Shown one piece after another: positions 24,459 through 34,333 of a stretch of 64,000 nt of DNA. Under the pieces are notes generated by a model. It was not told the origin of the DNA. It saw only the letters and a list, made by a program, of their open reading frames with translations, and made no database searches. Source of the stretch: CBDCOD01 sp965219665 (GTDB lineage Bacteria > Pseudomonadota > Gammaproteobacteria > CAKMZV01); NCBI GenBank assembly GCA_965219665.1, contig CBDCOD010000023.1, forward strand, positions 123,803-187,802. Reading direction: 5' to 3'. A program made the translations under genes and the position numbers. Positions within the stretch are counted from its first letter, which is position 1, and each line of letters opens with the position of its first letter.

Positions 24459-26495
24459 TTAGTCAAACTCATTCAAAGCCATTGCTCGCAAGTGCTGTAC
24501 TTCGTTGCGTAGCGTAGCTGCTTGCTCAAACTCTAATTCGCGCGCATGACGATACATCTGTTTTTCTAACTTACGAATATGCATAATGCGCTCAGCTGAA
24601 TTCATGGTAGCATAATCAGTAGCACTATTTTCTGATGCACGCAACTCCCCTTCTTGTTGTGTCTCATACACACTCTCCATCTCATCACGAATGCTCCGCT
24701 TTGCGCTGCGCGGAATAATACCATGCTCCCGATTGAATATCTCTTGCTTTTCACGACGTCTCTTAGTTTCTTCAATTGCTGAGTGCATAGATTGTGTTAT
24801 CCTATCTGCATAGAGAATGGCACGACCATTGATATGCCGAGCTACCCGCCCTATGGTTTGGATAAGCGAGCGCTCTGAGCGCAAAAAACCTTCCTTATCT
24901 GCATCCAAAATAGCTACTGTAGAAACTTCGGGCATATCTAAGCCTTCACGCAGCAAATTGATGCCAATTAGCACATGAAATTTACCTAGACGCAAATCAC
25001 GAATAATTTCTACACGCTCAACCGTATCTATATCCGAATGTAGATATCGTACTAATATGCCATTACCAGCTAAGTAATCGGTTAAATCCTCAGCCATACG
25101 CTTAGTTAGCGTAGTGACTAATACCCGCTCATCACGAGCATTTATTTGCTTAATTTCATCGTATAAATTATCGACTTGATTAAATGCTGGCCGCACTTCA
25201 ATATTTGGGTCCAGCAACCCTGTTGGGCGCACAACTTGTTCTGCTATCGCACTACTATGTGCATCTTCATAAGTGCCCGGGGTTGCTGAAACAAAAATAG
25301 CTTGTGGCATATTGGTCTCAAACTCTTCAAAACGCATAGGGCGATTATCTAAAGCAGAAGGCAGGCGAAAACCATACTCTACCAGATTGGTCTTGCGCGA
25401 AAAATCCCCACGATACATTGCACGCAGTTGTGGCAGAGTAATATGGCTTTCGTCCACTACTAGCAAGGCGTCCTTAGGCAGATAATCAAACAAAGTCGGT
25501 GGAGCCTGACCAGGATTCCGTCCAGATAAATAACGTGAGTAGTTTTCTATACCACTACAGTACCCCATTTCGCGCACCATCTCCATGTCTAATCGTGTGC
25601 GCTCTTCTAAGCGCTGCGCTTCTACAAGGCGATTATTATCACGCAGTATCTGCAAACGCTCAGACAATTCCTCCATAACCAGTTTCTGCATACTATCTAA
25701 GCGTTCCTGTGGTGTCGCATAATGACTTTTAGGGAATAAGAGCACTTTTTTTACTACCTTATCCTGCCGCCCAGTTAGCGGGTCAAACCAACTAATACGC
25801 TCTACTTCATCATCGAATAATTCTATACGTACTGCTAACATTTCAGAATCTGCAGGGAAAATTTCAATATTCTCGCCACGTACACGGAAGGAACCACGAT
25901 ACAGTTCAACCTCGTTACGGCTGTATTGCATATCTGTAAGACGTTTTAATATCTCTCTCTGATTGATCCGCTGTTCAACATCTACCTGTAACATCATCTG
26001 CAAATACTGCGTTGGATCGCCTAGTCCATAAATAGCTGAAACAGTTGCAACAATAACCACATCACGCCGCTCTAATAATGCCTTCGTGGCTGCTAAGCGC
26101 ATCTGCTCCACATGCTCGTTAATGCTAGAATCTTTTTCTATGTAAGTGTCAGAAGCAGGCACATAAGCTTCAGGCTGATAATAATCATAGTATGATACAA
26201 AATATTCGACGGCATTCTGAGGAAAAAAAGCTTTGAATTCACCATATAACTGCGCAGCTAATGTTTTATTTGGTGCTAATACCAACACTGGGCGTGCTGC
26301 TTCCTGAACAACATTAGCTATAGTAAATGTTTTACCAGAGCCTGTCACACCGAGTAAAGTCTGCATGGCTATGCCTTGTTCTATCCCCTTCAATAATGTT
26401 GCAATCGCAGTAGGCTGATCCCCTGCTGGCTGGAAAACACTCTTTAATTCAAAAGGACGCTCTATAATCGTTGGTCTTATAATCGTCTTATGCAT
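24459..26495 (-). CDS. uvrB: Excinuclease ABC subunit B
   Basis: This 678-residue protein is the damage-verifying helicase-like subunit of nucleotide excision repair. Visible parts are the P-loop LLGVTGSGKTFT near residue 46, the beta-hairpin FVSYYDYYQPEAYVP, VVDESH (DEAD-type motif), the helicase motif TIGRVARH, and the C-terminal UVR domain RKLEKQMYRHARELEFEQAATLRNE that contacts UvrC. Length and all motifs are standard. It runs away from the divergent xseA-like gene at 26,540, with 44 bases between the starts. Its 3' end lies 64 bases from the stump of the repeat array, so it marks the other edge of the island. Confidence 0.97.
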   Translation of the reverse strand: MHKTIIRPTIIERPFELKSVFQPAGDQPTAIATLLKGIEQGIAMQTLLGVTGSGKTFTIANVVQEAARPVLVLAPNKTLAAQLYGEFKAFFPQNAVEYFVSYYDYYQPEAYVPASDTYIEKDSSINEHVEQMRLAATKALLERRDVVIVATVSAIYGLGDPTQYLQMMLQVDVEQRINQREILKRLTDMQYSRNEVELYRGSFRVRGENIEIFPADSEMLAVRIELFDDEVERISWFDPLTGRQDKVVKKVLLFPKSHYATPQERLDSMQKLVMEELSERLQILRDNNRLVEAQRLEERTRLDMEMVREMGYCSGIENYSRYLSGRNPGQAPPTLFDYLPKDALLVVDESHITLPQLRAMYRGDFSRKTNLVEYGFRLPSALDNRPMRFEEFETNMPQAIFVSATPGTYEDAHSSAIAEQVVRPTGLLDPNIEVRPAFNQVDNLYDEIKQINARDERVLVTTLTKRMAEDLTDYLAGNGILVRYLHSDIDTVERVEIIRDLRLGKFHVLIGINLLREGLDMPEVSTVAILDADKEGFLRSERSLIQTIGRVARHINGRAILYADRITQSMHSAIEETKRRREKQEIFNREHGIIPRSAKRSIRDEMESVYETQQEGELRASENSATDYATMNSAERIMHIRKLEKQMYRHARELEFEQAATLRNEVQHLRAMALNEFD

Positions 26496-26539
26496 CCTAT
26501 AAATTATCGCATTCTGTACTCTGCATCGCCATAATAATC

Positions 26540-28246
26540 ATGTCTAACAACCATATTATTTACCTTGAAGTGCCTTTTGATGAAAAAGAACAGGCAAAAC
26601 AGTTAGGCGCGCGCTGGAACGCTGACAAGCGCAAATGGTACATTACACAAAGTCTTATCAGTGCCCAAGAGCATACATTCCAACGTTGGCTACCGCAGCA
26701 AAGAACAAGCGCCCCTTCCATCCATAAACCGCAAAAGACACCTTCTCCCTCATCTGTAGAACTTCCCTTAGAACATCAACATAATAAATTAAGTGAATTA
26801 TTGAAAGAGGTTGAACAAGCTATCAATAAACACTTTAGCGTCGCACGCTGGATCGTCTGTGATATTTTGAGCATCAAAAAATATTCTAGTGGGCATTGTT
26901 ACATAGAGGTGGCAGAGTATGATCATACACGCAATGTACAAGCAAAGGCAAATGCCGTTATTTGGAGTAAAAATATAGAAATACTGCATAAATTTCAACA
27001 GCATACCAATCAAGAGTTAGCACAAAATCAAAGCGTATTAGTTGCTGTAAGCGTGAACTATCATAGCGTCTATGGGTTAAAACTGATTATTCACGATATT
27101 GATCCCTCCTATACGCTGGGTGCAATGGAACAAAAATTGCAACAAATTCGAGCTCAACTTAAAAAAGAACAGCTTTTTAGGCGTCAAAAACAACTTAAAT
27201 TGCCTGAAGACTACTATCATATTGCAGTTATTAGTCCGCAAGATGCCAGCTCCTTGCATGACTTTAGGCGTGTTGCTGACGGACTGCATCATTTATGCCA
27301 ATTTGAGTATTTTTCTGCCTTTTTCGGCGGCAATCAAGCACGCAGCACCTTAGAAAAAGCCATGTCCCAAGTTATCAAACGTAACGAATCCGTTCATTTT
27401 GACTGCCTGATTATTATTCGTGGCGGTGGTGCTAAAGGTGATTTATATGAACTGAATGACTACCATATGGCTCGAATAATATGCACTGCCCCATTCCCTA
27501 TACTCACTGGAATTGGGCACGAAAATGATAGAACTATTCTTGATGAAGTTGCTTTTGCTGCTTTTTCCACACCAACAAAAACCGCTCAATTCATTAGGCA
27601 AAGTATTATTGATGCAGCTCAAAAAGCACAGCAAAACTTGCAGACTATTCGCTTGTATACTACCTCCCAACTGCACAGTGCACGTGATAAAAGCAAAACC
27701 CTACACTTCAAATTGCATCGCGCCTTAACAGAATACACACAGCATGCACGCCTATCGTTACCCAAACCCGAACAGTTACAAAATTTGGCATTACAGCGAA
27801 TACACCAACAGCGTCGCTACTTATTGGAATATGGCAATATACTCAGTAATTGTCATGCCTTATTGCACCAAGCGCACCAGCTTTTAGAAAGCCAGCTTTA
27901 CCTGTTAAAAAATCATCTAACACAGCGTCTTACAGCGCACTCTGCGCGCCTGGAAAAACAGCACATCAATGTACACAATCTTAGCAGAACCGTCATTAAA
28001 CTACAACAGCACAAACTAACACAACAGCACCAATCAAGTATAAAAGCTGCCGTTGCTCAAACCCAAAAACAACACCAAAAGCTACAACATTTCAAACAGT
28101 TTATAGAGCAGGCACAGCCCGAAAACATTCTTAGACAAGGCTTTTCAATTGTCCGCCAAAACAAACAAATTATCACACGCGCCAAACACTTAGATGCTCA
28201 ACAAGCCATTAGCATACAATTCCACGATGACCAGATTACCCGCTGA
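26540..28246 (+). CDS. xseA: Exodeoxyribonuclease VII large subunit with N-terminal DUF5710 domain
   Basis: The 568-residue product has three parts. Residues 1-50 (IIYLEVPFDEKEQAKQLGARWNADKRKWYI) match the small DUF5710 domain seen on primase/ArdC-like and other DNA-associated proteins. Residues about 90-200 are the OB-fold nucleic-acid-binding domain (SVARWIVCDILSIKKYSSGHCYIEV). The catalytic domain follows, with HYIAVISPQDAS, IIIRGGGAKGDLYELND and GIGHENDRTILDEVA near residues 290-340, which match the XseA GGGS/GHE-D signature. A long Gln/His-rich helical tail precedes the C-terminal ILRQGFSIVR segment. XseA and XseB together degrade single-stranded DNA to oligonucleotides. No xseB is in the window. 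The domain arrangement is unusual. Confidence 0.85.
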   Translation: MSNNHIIYLEVPFDEKEQAKQLGARWNADKRKWYITQSLISAQEHTFQRWLPQQRTSAPSIHKPQKTPSPSSVELPLEHQHNKLSELLKEVEQAINKHFSVARWIVCDILSIKKYSSGHCYIEVAEYDHTRNVQAKANAVIWSKNIEILHKFQQHTNQELAQNQSVLVAVSVNYHSVYGLKLIIHDIDPSYTLGAMEQKLQQIRAQLKKEQLFRRQKQLKLPEDYYHIAVISPQDASSLHDFRRVADGLHHLCQFEYFSAFFGGNQARSTLEKAMSQVIKRNESVHFDCLIIIRGGGAKGDLYELNDYHMARIICTAPFPILTGIGHENDRTILDEVAFAAFSTPTKTAQFIRQSIIDAAQKAQQNLQTIRLYTTSQLHSARDKSKTLHFKLHRALTEYTQHARLSLPKPEQLQNLALQRIHQQRRYLLEYGNILSNCHALLHQAHQLLESQLYLLKNHLTQRLTAHSARLEKQHINVHNLSRTVIKLQQHKLTQQHQSSIKAAVAQTQKQHQKLQHFKQFIEQAQPENILRQGFSIVRQNKQIITRAKHLDAQQAISIQFHDDQITR

Positions 28247-29138
28247 TTCATTGCATAGTTTAATAGATCATGTGCGCTTTGCTTGCTCACAAATGGAACG
28301 CATGGGTATATCCTTTGGGCACGGTAGAGATAACGCCATAGATGAGGCAATTGACTTAGTGCGTCATGTTTGCGCGCTGCCTATAGATGCACCCGACTCT
28401 TTTTGGCAAGCTGCTATGACTCCTGAAGAAAAACAGCAGCTGCATCATCTCTTGGATCAGCGCATAAATGAGCGCATCCCACTCCCCTATCTTACGCAGC
28501 AATCTCGATTTGCAGGTTTTGAATTTTATGTAGATGAGCGTGTCCTGATTCCACGTTCACCAATTGGAGAACTCATTGAAACAGCCTTCCTCCCGTGGCT
28601 TAAAACGCAGCCAGAACGCATTTTAGACTTGTGCACTGGTAGCGGATGCATTGCCATAGCTTGTGCACTGCATTTTGCCGACTGCCCCATTATCGCGGCA
28701 GATATTGATAGAGATGCTTTAGCAGTTGCTGACAAAAATATCAAACAATTCGGAGTTGAGCAACAATGTCAACTTCGCCTGTCTAATGGCATGGAATCTA
28801 TAGATGAGGATTTTGATTTAATTATCTGCAATCCACCCTACGTAGATGCACAAGACATGGCAGCTCTTCCTCAAGAATATCTTGCTGAGCCCACCCACGC
28901 ACTGGCATCGGGAACGGACGGCTTAGATTTTATACGAACTTGGCTGCCGAGCATATTAAAGCAACTATGTAATGATGGTCTACTAATCTTGGAAGTTGGT
29001 GCTTCTCGCGATGCCCTACTTGAGACTTTTCCTCAGTATGATTGGATAGAAATAGAGCTAAAAAACAGCAATGCACAAGGAATTTTTGCCCTATACAAAG
29101 ATGAAAAGACAGACTATTCCATATTGTTAGATGAATAA
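28227..29138 (+). CDS. prmB: Ribosomal protein uL3 glutamine N5-methyltransferase
   Basis: This SAM-dependent methyltransferase modifies a glutamine of ribosomal protein L3. Marks are IPRSPIGELI (the PrmB form; PrmC has a different sequence here), the SAM-binding LDLCTGSGCIAIACAL, and the catalytic NPPYVD motif near residue 190. I chose the ATG at 28,227 (303 residues), which gives the usual N-terminal length. An ATG at 28,194 would add 11 residues. Either start overlaps the end of the xseA-like gene (20 or 53 bases), so the two are coupled. The family function is well established; the gene name rests on the IPRSPI motif. Confidence 0.92.
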   Translation: MTRLPADSLHSLIDHVRFACSQMERMGISFGHGRDNAIDEAIDLVRHVCALPIDAPDSFWQAAMTPEEKQQLHHLLDQRINERIPLPYLTQQSRFAGFEFYVDERVLIPRSPIGELIETAFLPWLKTQPERILDLCTGSGCIAIACALHFADCPIIAADIDRDALAVADKNIKQFGVEQQCQLRLSNGMESIDEDFDLIICNPPYVDAQDMAALPQEYLAEPTHALASGTDGLDFIRTWLPSILKQLCNDGLLILEVGASRDALLETFPQYDWIEIELKNSNAQGIFALYKDEKTDYSILLDE

Positions 29139-29149
29139 AAGGGGGACTG

Positions 29150-30337
29150 CTAATCTCGCATAGAAGCAGGTAAATCGCGTGCATCTCCCAGCCCATAACT
29201 GGTCATAAAATGCTTCAAAAAACTCCAACTATTGGCGCGCTTAAGTACACTGCGCCGCATAAGTTCCAGTGGTGTAGGCACTGGCTTGAAAAAGGCATTA
29301 ACTACATCCATACCATACTGAATAATAGCCCCTTCTTTACGACGCCGAGCATATTGGGGTACTGCAATGCTGTAATCGCCCTGTGCACACTCTATTTCCT
29401 CTGCCAGAACGGCAGCATCAATCAGTCCAAGATTAGCGCCTTGACCTGCCATTGGATGCACCGTATGCGCAGCATCTCCTATTAAAACAATATTGTCTTC
29501 ATACAGTTGTGTGGCACTACTTCGCTTAATCTCAAAGCCTGCTGTATTCTTTACCCAGTCAATGCGCCCAAGCATACCACCAGAATCTTTTTCTAATCTT
29601 TCTAATATCTGCTTATCATTCCAGTTTACATAGTCTCGATAAGTTTCCCCACTCATGTACCATGCAATAGAAGCAGCGCCACTGGGCAAAGGAAGAAAAG
29701 CAAACGCCAAGCCATTGTGATAACGCTGCCAGCAAGTGTTTTGATGCGAGCGTTCCGTCTGTACTGAGCCAACCACACAAAATTGGTTATATGAGGTGCT
29801 TTGGGTATCAATACCTGCCCATGCACGAACAGGTGATTGTGCACCATCTGCACCAATCAATAAAGTGGCGTAATATGACTGACCAGCAATCGTAATACAA
29901 ACACCTTTATCCTCTGTGATTAGAGCATCCCAACTACTCTTGATACAGGTGATTTTATCATGTTGTGCAATATGTTCCCACAACGCCTCCTGCACAACTT
30001 TGTTCTCCACAATTACACCCAATTCAGGTGCTGCAACATCCATAGCATCAAAAACAAAAGCATCACTAAGCCGCCCTTCCCACACAACCATTTTCGTAAA
30101 AGCTTGTATGCGGCGCTGAATAATGCTTTCCCACACTCCTATCTGCTGAAAAAAGCGTTTAACTGGTGGAATAAGCGCGCTAACGCGCAAATCAAAGGGC
30201 AGATCATCTGTATAAATGCGCTGTGAATCAACCGCGCTCTTTTCCAATAGGAGCACCGAATGACCCTGCTGCGCAAGCGCTAATGCCATAGAGGCACCAA
30301 CCATGCTCCCGCCAACTATGCATACATCATACTTCAT
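29150..30337 (-). CDS. FAD-dependent ubiquinone-biosynthesis hydroxylase (UbiI/UbiF-like)
   Basis: This is a flavin monooxygenase of the UbiH/UbiF/VisC/COQ6 family, which hydroxylates the quinone ring during ubiquinone synthesis. Visible are the N-terminal FAD-binding VCIVGGSMVGASMALALAQQGHSVLLLEK, the DG motif (LLIGADGAQSPVRAW) and the second FAD motif IGDAAHTVHPMAGQGANLGLIDA. The position after ubiH matches visC/ubiI, but sequence alone does not tell C5 from C6 activity. I chose the ATG at 30,337, two bases after the ubiH stop; an upstream GTG at 30,346 would overlap ubiH. Together with ubiH and pepP it forms the classical three-gene group. Confidence 0.88.
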   Translation of the reverse strand: MKYDVCIVGGSMVGASMALALAQQGHSVLLLEKSAVDSQRIYTDDLPFDLRVSALIPPVKRFFQQIGVWESIIQRRIQAFTKMVVWEGRLSDAFVFDAMDVAAPELGVIVENKVVQEALWEHIAQHDKITCIKSSWDALITEDKGVCITIAGQSYYATLLIGADGAQSPVRAWAGIDTQSTSYNQFCVVGSVQTERSHQNTCWQRYHNGLAFAFLPLPSGAASIAWYMSGETYRDYVNWNDKQILERLEKDSGGMLGRIDWVKNTAGFEIKRSSATQLYEDNIVLIGDAAHTVHPMAGQGANLGLIDAAVLAEEIECAQGDYSIAVPQYARRRKEGAIIQYGMDVVNAFFKPVPTPLELMRRSVLKRANSWSFLKHFMTSYGLGDARDLPASMRD

Positions 30338-30338
30338 G

Positions 30339-31487
30339 TTAGCCACTCATCATATAGCGCATAAAACCATGTTTAACTACTGGAAAACGACCCAATGTAG
30401 TTGCGCCCATTTGGGATATTTTTGACAATTTAGGGTTTGAAAAACCTTTAACCATAGCATATGTGAGTCCCGCTGCACATTTAGCATCTTTTACCCTTGC
30501 TCTACCCCAGCGCTGCAACGCGCTGCTATAAATACTATCTTGACTAAATAGCCCTAATAACGTGGAAACATCCCTAAAGCCAATATTAAGCCCCTGCCCA
30601 GCCACAGGATGAAGGCTATGTGCTGCATTGCCTAAAAGCGCAGCGGACTGATATATATAATCGTGTGCCAAACAATGAAACATAGGATAGTGTGCACGCG
30701 CACTTATTTGCTCAATAGTGCCTAATGAATCACCAAAAAACTGCTGTGTTGCTGACAGAAAACGCTCATCACTCCATCCTAAAATGGACTCTGCATGCTT
30801 AGTCTCTGTAACCCAAACCATAGAGGAGCGCCTCTCCTCTAACGGCAGCAACGCTAACACATCCTCTTTTACAAAGCATTCTTGCGCCATGCCTTGATGC
30901 GCATTGCTGTGGGTAATTTTTGCTAACAAGGCTATTTGATTAAAATCATGTGTACTGCTACCAAGACCTATAAAATTGCGCACAGCAGATTGAGCACCAT
31001 CACATGCAAACACAAAGGAGCCCTGTACAGGACCCTGTGATGTAAGCACTTCTACGCCTCTGTTTGTCATATTTAGAGCTTGAAAATCAGTATTTAACTG
31101 CAGACGAATCTGTGCATACTGTTGTATGGACGCATCCATAGCCTGCCCTAAATCACGCGCAATAATCGTCCTACCTAATACTGGTTTGTGCACCTCTTCT
31201 GCATGCATAAACAAAACAGGAGCATCATCACGGGTAACGCGCACTGTATTAATAGCATGACTAGCATCCATGTCAACCCCTAACTGCTTTAGCAGCATAG
31301 TGCTACCCCAGTTAATGGCTAAGGTGCGTTCATCGTAGCCCCATCTCTTATCCGCCTGGGGTGCACGCTCAACAATCACAACATGCCATCCTTGTTGCGC
31401 CAAACCAATTGAAAGCGCACTGCCTACTGGACCACCACCAATAATAATGAGTGGATACTCTGCACTATTATCACCACGCTTAATCAT
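30339..31487 (-). CDS. ubiH: 2-octaprenyl-6-methoxyphenol hydroxylase
   Basis: This flavin hydroxylase acts in the later ring-hydroxylation steps of ubiquinone synthesis at the inner membrane. It has the Rossmann start LIIIGGGPVGSALSIGLAQQGWHVVIVER, the DG motif FACDGAQSAVRNF and the family motif LLGNAAHSLHPVAGQGLNIGFRD. The GNAA form of the last motif is typical of UbiH, and its place between pepP and the second hydroxylase supports the name. It overlaps the pepP stop by four bases (ATGA), so translation is coupled. Confidence 0.9.
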   Translation of the reverse strand: MIKRGDNSAEYPLIIIGGGPVGSALSIGLAQQGWHVVIVERAPQADKRWGYDERTLAINWGSTMLLKQLGVDMDASHAINTVRVTRDDAPVLFMHAEEVHKPVLGRTIIARDLGQAMDASIQQYAQIRLQLNTDFQALNMTNRGVEVLTSQGPVQGSFVFACDGAQSAVRNFIGLGSSTHDFNQIALLAKITHSNAHQGMAQECFVKEDVLALLPLEERRSSMVWVTETKHAESILGWSDERFLSATQQFFGDSLGTIEQISARAHYPMFHCLAHDYIYQSAALLGNAAHSLHPVAGQGLNIGFRDVSTLLGLFSQDSIYSSALQRWGRARVKDAKCAAGLTYAMVKGFSNPKLSKISQMGATTLGRFPVVKHGFMRYMMSG

Positions 31488-32785
31488 GCCAAATGCTGCT
31501 GTATCTCTTTTATTGTTCTCGGTATGCCTGCAGTAAGATTTTCAAAACCATTTTCTGTCACGCACACAGAATCCTCAATGCGCACTCCGATATTCCACCA
31601 GCGTGCATCGACTCCTTGTTGAGGGCGTATATACAAGCCCGGCTCAATCGTTAAACACATACCTGCCACAAATTCTCTCCATTTATTAGCTTGCCTATAG
31701 TCCCCAACATCATGCACATCACGCCCCAACCAATGCCCAGTACGATGCATAAACCACGGTTGATACAAAGACTGCTCTAAAGCCGCTTGCAGACTATCCT
31801 TAATCAAGCCCATATCAATCAAGCTTTGTGTCAAAGATTTACAAGCAATATTATGTACCCCCTCCCAAGTTTGCCCTACACGCACCGCATTACACGATAG
31901 TCTATGCGCTTCTAAAGTTGCCTCATATACTACACGCTGCTCACCGCTCCATGTTCCAACTGGGAATGTCGTTGTAACATCAGCAGCATATCCTTGCCAC
32001 TCAGCGCCCGCATCTATTACCATCATCTGATTACGGGTAACTGGCCCATTATTCTGTTCATAATGGAGTACACATCCATTAGATCCGCTGGCAACAATAG
32101 AATTAAAAGCAAAATGCTGAACACCTTGCGAACGCATAACCAGCTCTAATTCTGCCTGCACTTCATATTCATAATCACTGTGTTGTGCTATACGCATAGC
32201 ATGTTTATGAGCAGCAACCGTTATCTGACCAGCTGTACGCATACACTCTAGCTCATTTGCCGACTTAATTAAACGCTGTTCTGCTAACAGTGGTGATGCA
32301 AAGCACACTCCCATAGGTGCTTCTATACCTAATCGCGCCTTCTTTCTTAACTGGATAATAACGCCCATCACTAAATCATAGCGGCTCACGCTCTCCTCAA
32401 TATCTGCATGAATCCATAAACGACCAGCACATATCTCCACCAACCTATCTGCCAATTCATGCAAAGGATAAGCCTTGTCTGCTCCATAATTAGCACATGC
32501 TCCCTCGATGCCAATTAGTGCACCATCCCAAATTGCTGTTTGTTCATCAGGAGGTCGACAAAAGAGGATGTATTCCCCTTCAGCATAGTTCGGTGCAAAA
32601 ACAGCAACAGAATCTGCCTCAGGAAAACCGGTTAAATAACTAAAATCGCTATGGGGGCGAAATGGGTAGACTGTGTCCCTATTACGGGAAGTTATAGAAC
32701 CAGACCAAAACAATGCAACACCACTTGATCCTATGCTGTGTAGTAGTCGTTTCCTACGATCTTCAAAAATTGCTGTCGCTTCCAT
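31484..32785 (-). CDS. pepP: Xaa-Pro aminopeptidase (aminopeptidase P)
   Basis: This 433-residue metallopeptidase removes the N-terminal residue before proline. The N-terminal creatinase-like domain carries SFWSGS..R..DTVYPFRPHSDFSYLTGF. The catalytic pita-bread domain shows the dinuclear metal ligands: MVIDAGAEWQGYAADVTTTFPV (two Asp), RTGHWLGRDVHDVGDY (His), TIEPGLYI (Glu) and GVRIEDSV (Glu). It is the first gene of the pepP-ubiH-ubiI-like set on the minus strand. About 180 bases separate it from the divergent lipoprotein gene at 32,966. Confidence 0.95.
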   Translation of the reverse strand: MEATAIFEDRRKRLLHSIGSSGVALFWSGSITSRNRDTVYPFRPHSDFSYLTGFPEADSVAVFAPNYAEGEYILFCRPPDEQTAIWDGALIGIEGACANYGADKAYPLHELADRLVEICAGRLWIHADIEESVSRYDLVMGVIIQLRKKARLGIEAPMGVCFASPLLAEQRLIKSANELECMRTAGQITVAAHKHAMRIAQHSDYEYEVQAELELVMRSQGVQHFAFNSIVASGSNGCVLHYEQNNGPVTRNQMMVIDAGAEWQGYAADVTTTFPVGTWSGEQRVVYEATLEAHRLSCNAVRVGQTWEGVHNIACKSLTQSLIDMGLIKDSLQAALEQSLYQPWFMHRTGHWLGRDVHDVGDYRQANKWREFVAGMCLTIEPGLYIRPQQGVDARWWNIGVRIEDSVCVTENGFENLTAGIPRTIKEIQQHLA

Positions 32786-32897
32786 AGTTTGTTTTTGATA
32801 TTACGAACAGGTATTGTAAACTGTATCCCCTCAATATGAATTGCTTTAACCACTACCAGTTCCCGTATTGACTTAAATCTATAAACAATAAAAAGGT

Positions 32898-32927
32898 TTG
32901 CCTTTAAACTTTTACATTTGTTATAAT
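32898..32927 (+). promoter_or_regulatory. Sigma-70-like promoter of the 32,966 lipoprotein gene
   Basis: TTGCCT (32,898-32,903) and a perfect TATAAT (32,922-32,927) are separated by 18 bases. A strong Shine-Dalgarno AGGAG at 32,952-32,956 lies nine bases before the ATG at 32,966. The order and spacing fit a standard housekeeping promoter for the downstream gene. Confidence 0.65.
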
Positions 32928-32965
32928 GCAAATTAATAATATTTAGCATTTAGGAGTTATATAAA

Positions 32966-34162
32966 ATGTTTATTTCATACAAAATAAAAATAGCAAAGTT
33001 ATTTATAACATTCTTTGCAATGGGTGTGCTTGTGGGATGCGGCGATAGCAATAATAGCAGTAGCAGCAATTCAAGTTCTGAACAAGCTACACTACTCTCC
33101 CCAGGAACATTGTCTTTAGGCAACCCTGATACACGCAATTTTGATACAGGTAGATCAGTTTCTTCCAGAGCCTTAGCAGAAGAGCAAAGCACTACCAGTA
33201 TTGCTGCCCCAACAATAGAAGAAAGAACTCAAGTACGACAAGATGAGTTGGATAGAGACTTTCAAGAAGTACTCTCAGAGTTTCAAGATGATAGCTTTTC
33301 ATATAGCGCACTGCTTGAAAATGGCATAGTTTCAGATCCAAGCGTTAGGGCGAACCCAGGGCATCTTGCTTTTGGTGTTGTGTATAGACTCTGGCTGGAT
33401 GATTTAGATGTGCGCCGCAGGCTATACTCTGCCTCTGACAATGAAAACCGACAAGACTTAGGCAATAATCGTTTCAGTGTATTAAGTGTTTTCAGTGACT
33501 CTACTACGAATTCAGAAATCACTGATTTTATCGGCTGGGACACTGCAACGACTGGTCAGCTTACTGTGCGAGCCGTCTACCGCGAAGGAAATGAACGTTC
33601 GTTACAACGATCAGTGGTAGAGTCTACTATAACACAGACCAATACTGAAATTAAAAGTGCTCGATTCACTCCCTTTGGGAATCAAACTGTTATAACAGGA
33701 TCCCGCGATAGTGATGGTGCAATTGTTGCTGCAGCACGCATGATTCGCACCGGAACTGGCTATGCTGGTTGGGACACCAACTTAGGAGCAGCATCCAATA
33801 CTGGTACTAATGGAGGAGACAATAGCATTGACGGCACACACATTGCTCTACAATTCAGGATTGAAGCCGCTGGTCAGGTTCGTGTTGACTGGGCACAGTG
33901 CGCCATGACCTCCGCCACATGTACAATAGCATCAGGGCCAAGTACAGGAACAAATTATTACACTTTATCAGATGTTGATTCTGTTGCAGGTTATAGAACC
34001 AGTTTGGACACAACTAATGCAGCGGATACCCCCAATAATGCCAGTGCTCCTACCATGGAAGCACCTGGTCTGCCTTTTGGCACAGACGTGGATGTTGACG
34101 ATCCAGAGGCACTGTTAGAAGAAAATTCGACATTTTCTAATACCTTTAGGCTTAGTTTCTAA
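32966..34162 (+). CDS. Uncharacterised lipoprotein (398 residues)
   Basis: No family is recognised. Residues 1-26 are a lipoprotein signal with lipobox LVGC, followed by a flexible Ser/Asn-rich spacer (GDSNNSSSSNSSSEQ), so the product is probably anchored in the outer membrane facing the periplasm or the surface. The mature part is rich in Asp, Thr, Ser and Gly. It contains YRLWLDDLDVRRRLYS, a segment with SGPSTGTNYYTLSDVDS and a C-terminal aromatic end (FRLSF). Two cysteines are present near residue 315 (QCAMTSATCTIA), close enough to form a disulphide. It is a single-gene unit with a good promoter and ribosome-binding site, pointing to steady expression. What it binds is unknown. Confidence 0.75.
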   Translation: MFISYKIKIAKLFITFFAMGVLVGCGDSNNSSSSNSSSEQATLLSPGTLSLGNPDTRNFDTGRSVSSRALAEEQSTTSIAAPTIEERTQVRQDELDRDFQEVLSEFQDDSFSYSALLENGIVSDPSVRANPGHLAFGVVYRLWLDDLDVRRRLYSASDNENRQDLGNNRFSVLSVFSDSTTNSEITDFIGWDTATTGQLTVRAVYREGNERSLQRSVVESTITQTNTEIKSARFTPFGNQTVITGSRDSDGAIVAAARMIRTGTGYAGWDTNLGAASNTGTNGGDNSIDGTHIALQFRIEAAGQVRVDWAQCAMTSATCTIASGPSTGTNYYTLSDVDSVAGYRTSLDTTNAADTPNNASAPTMEAPGLPFGTDVDVDDPEALLEENSTFSNTFRLSF

Positions 34163-34220
34163 TCACTAGTCTAATCAAATAGATGGGGTATGACATGATG
34201 CGTAGTTATGCCCCTGAATA

Positions 34221-34305
34221 TGGTGCGGAAGGAGAGACTCGAACTCTCACGCCGTGAAGCACAGAGACCTGAACCCTGCGTGTCTACCAATTCCACCACT
34301 TCCGC
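34221..34305 (-). tRNA. tRNA-Leu (CAG)
   Basis: On the minus strand the gene begins GCGGAAG and ends CTTCCGC, then A and CCA. The D-arm reads GTGGTGGAATTGGTAGACACGC, and the anticodon loop GTTCAGG gives CAG. A long variable arm (about TGCTTCACGGCGTGA) identifies the leucine class II type. Length is 85 bases including the encoded CCA. Confidence 0.96.
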
Positions 34306-34333
34306 ACATATACAGTGATACCTTACAAATCAA

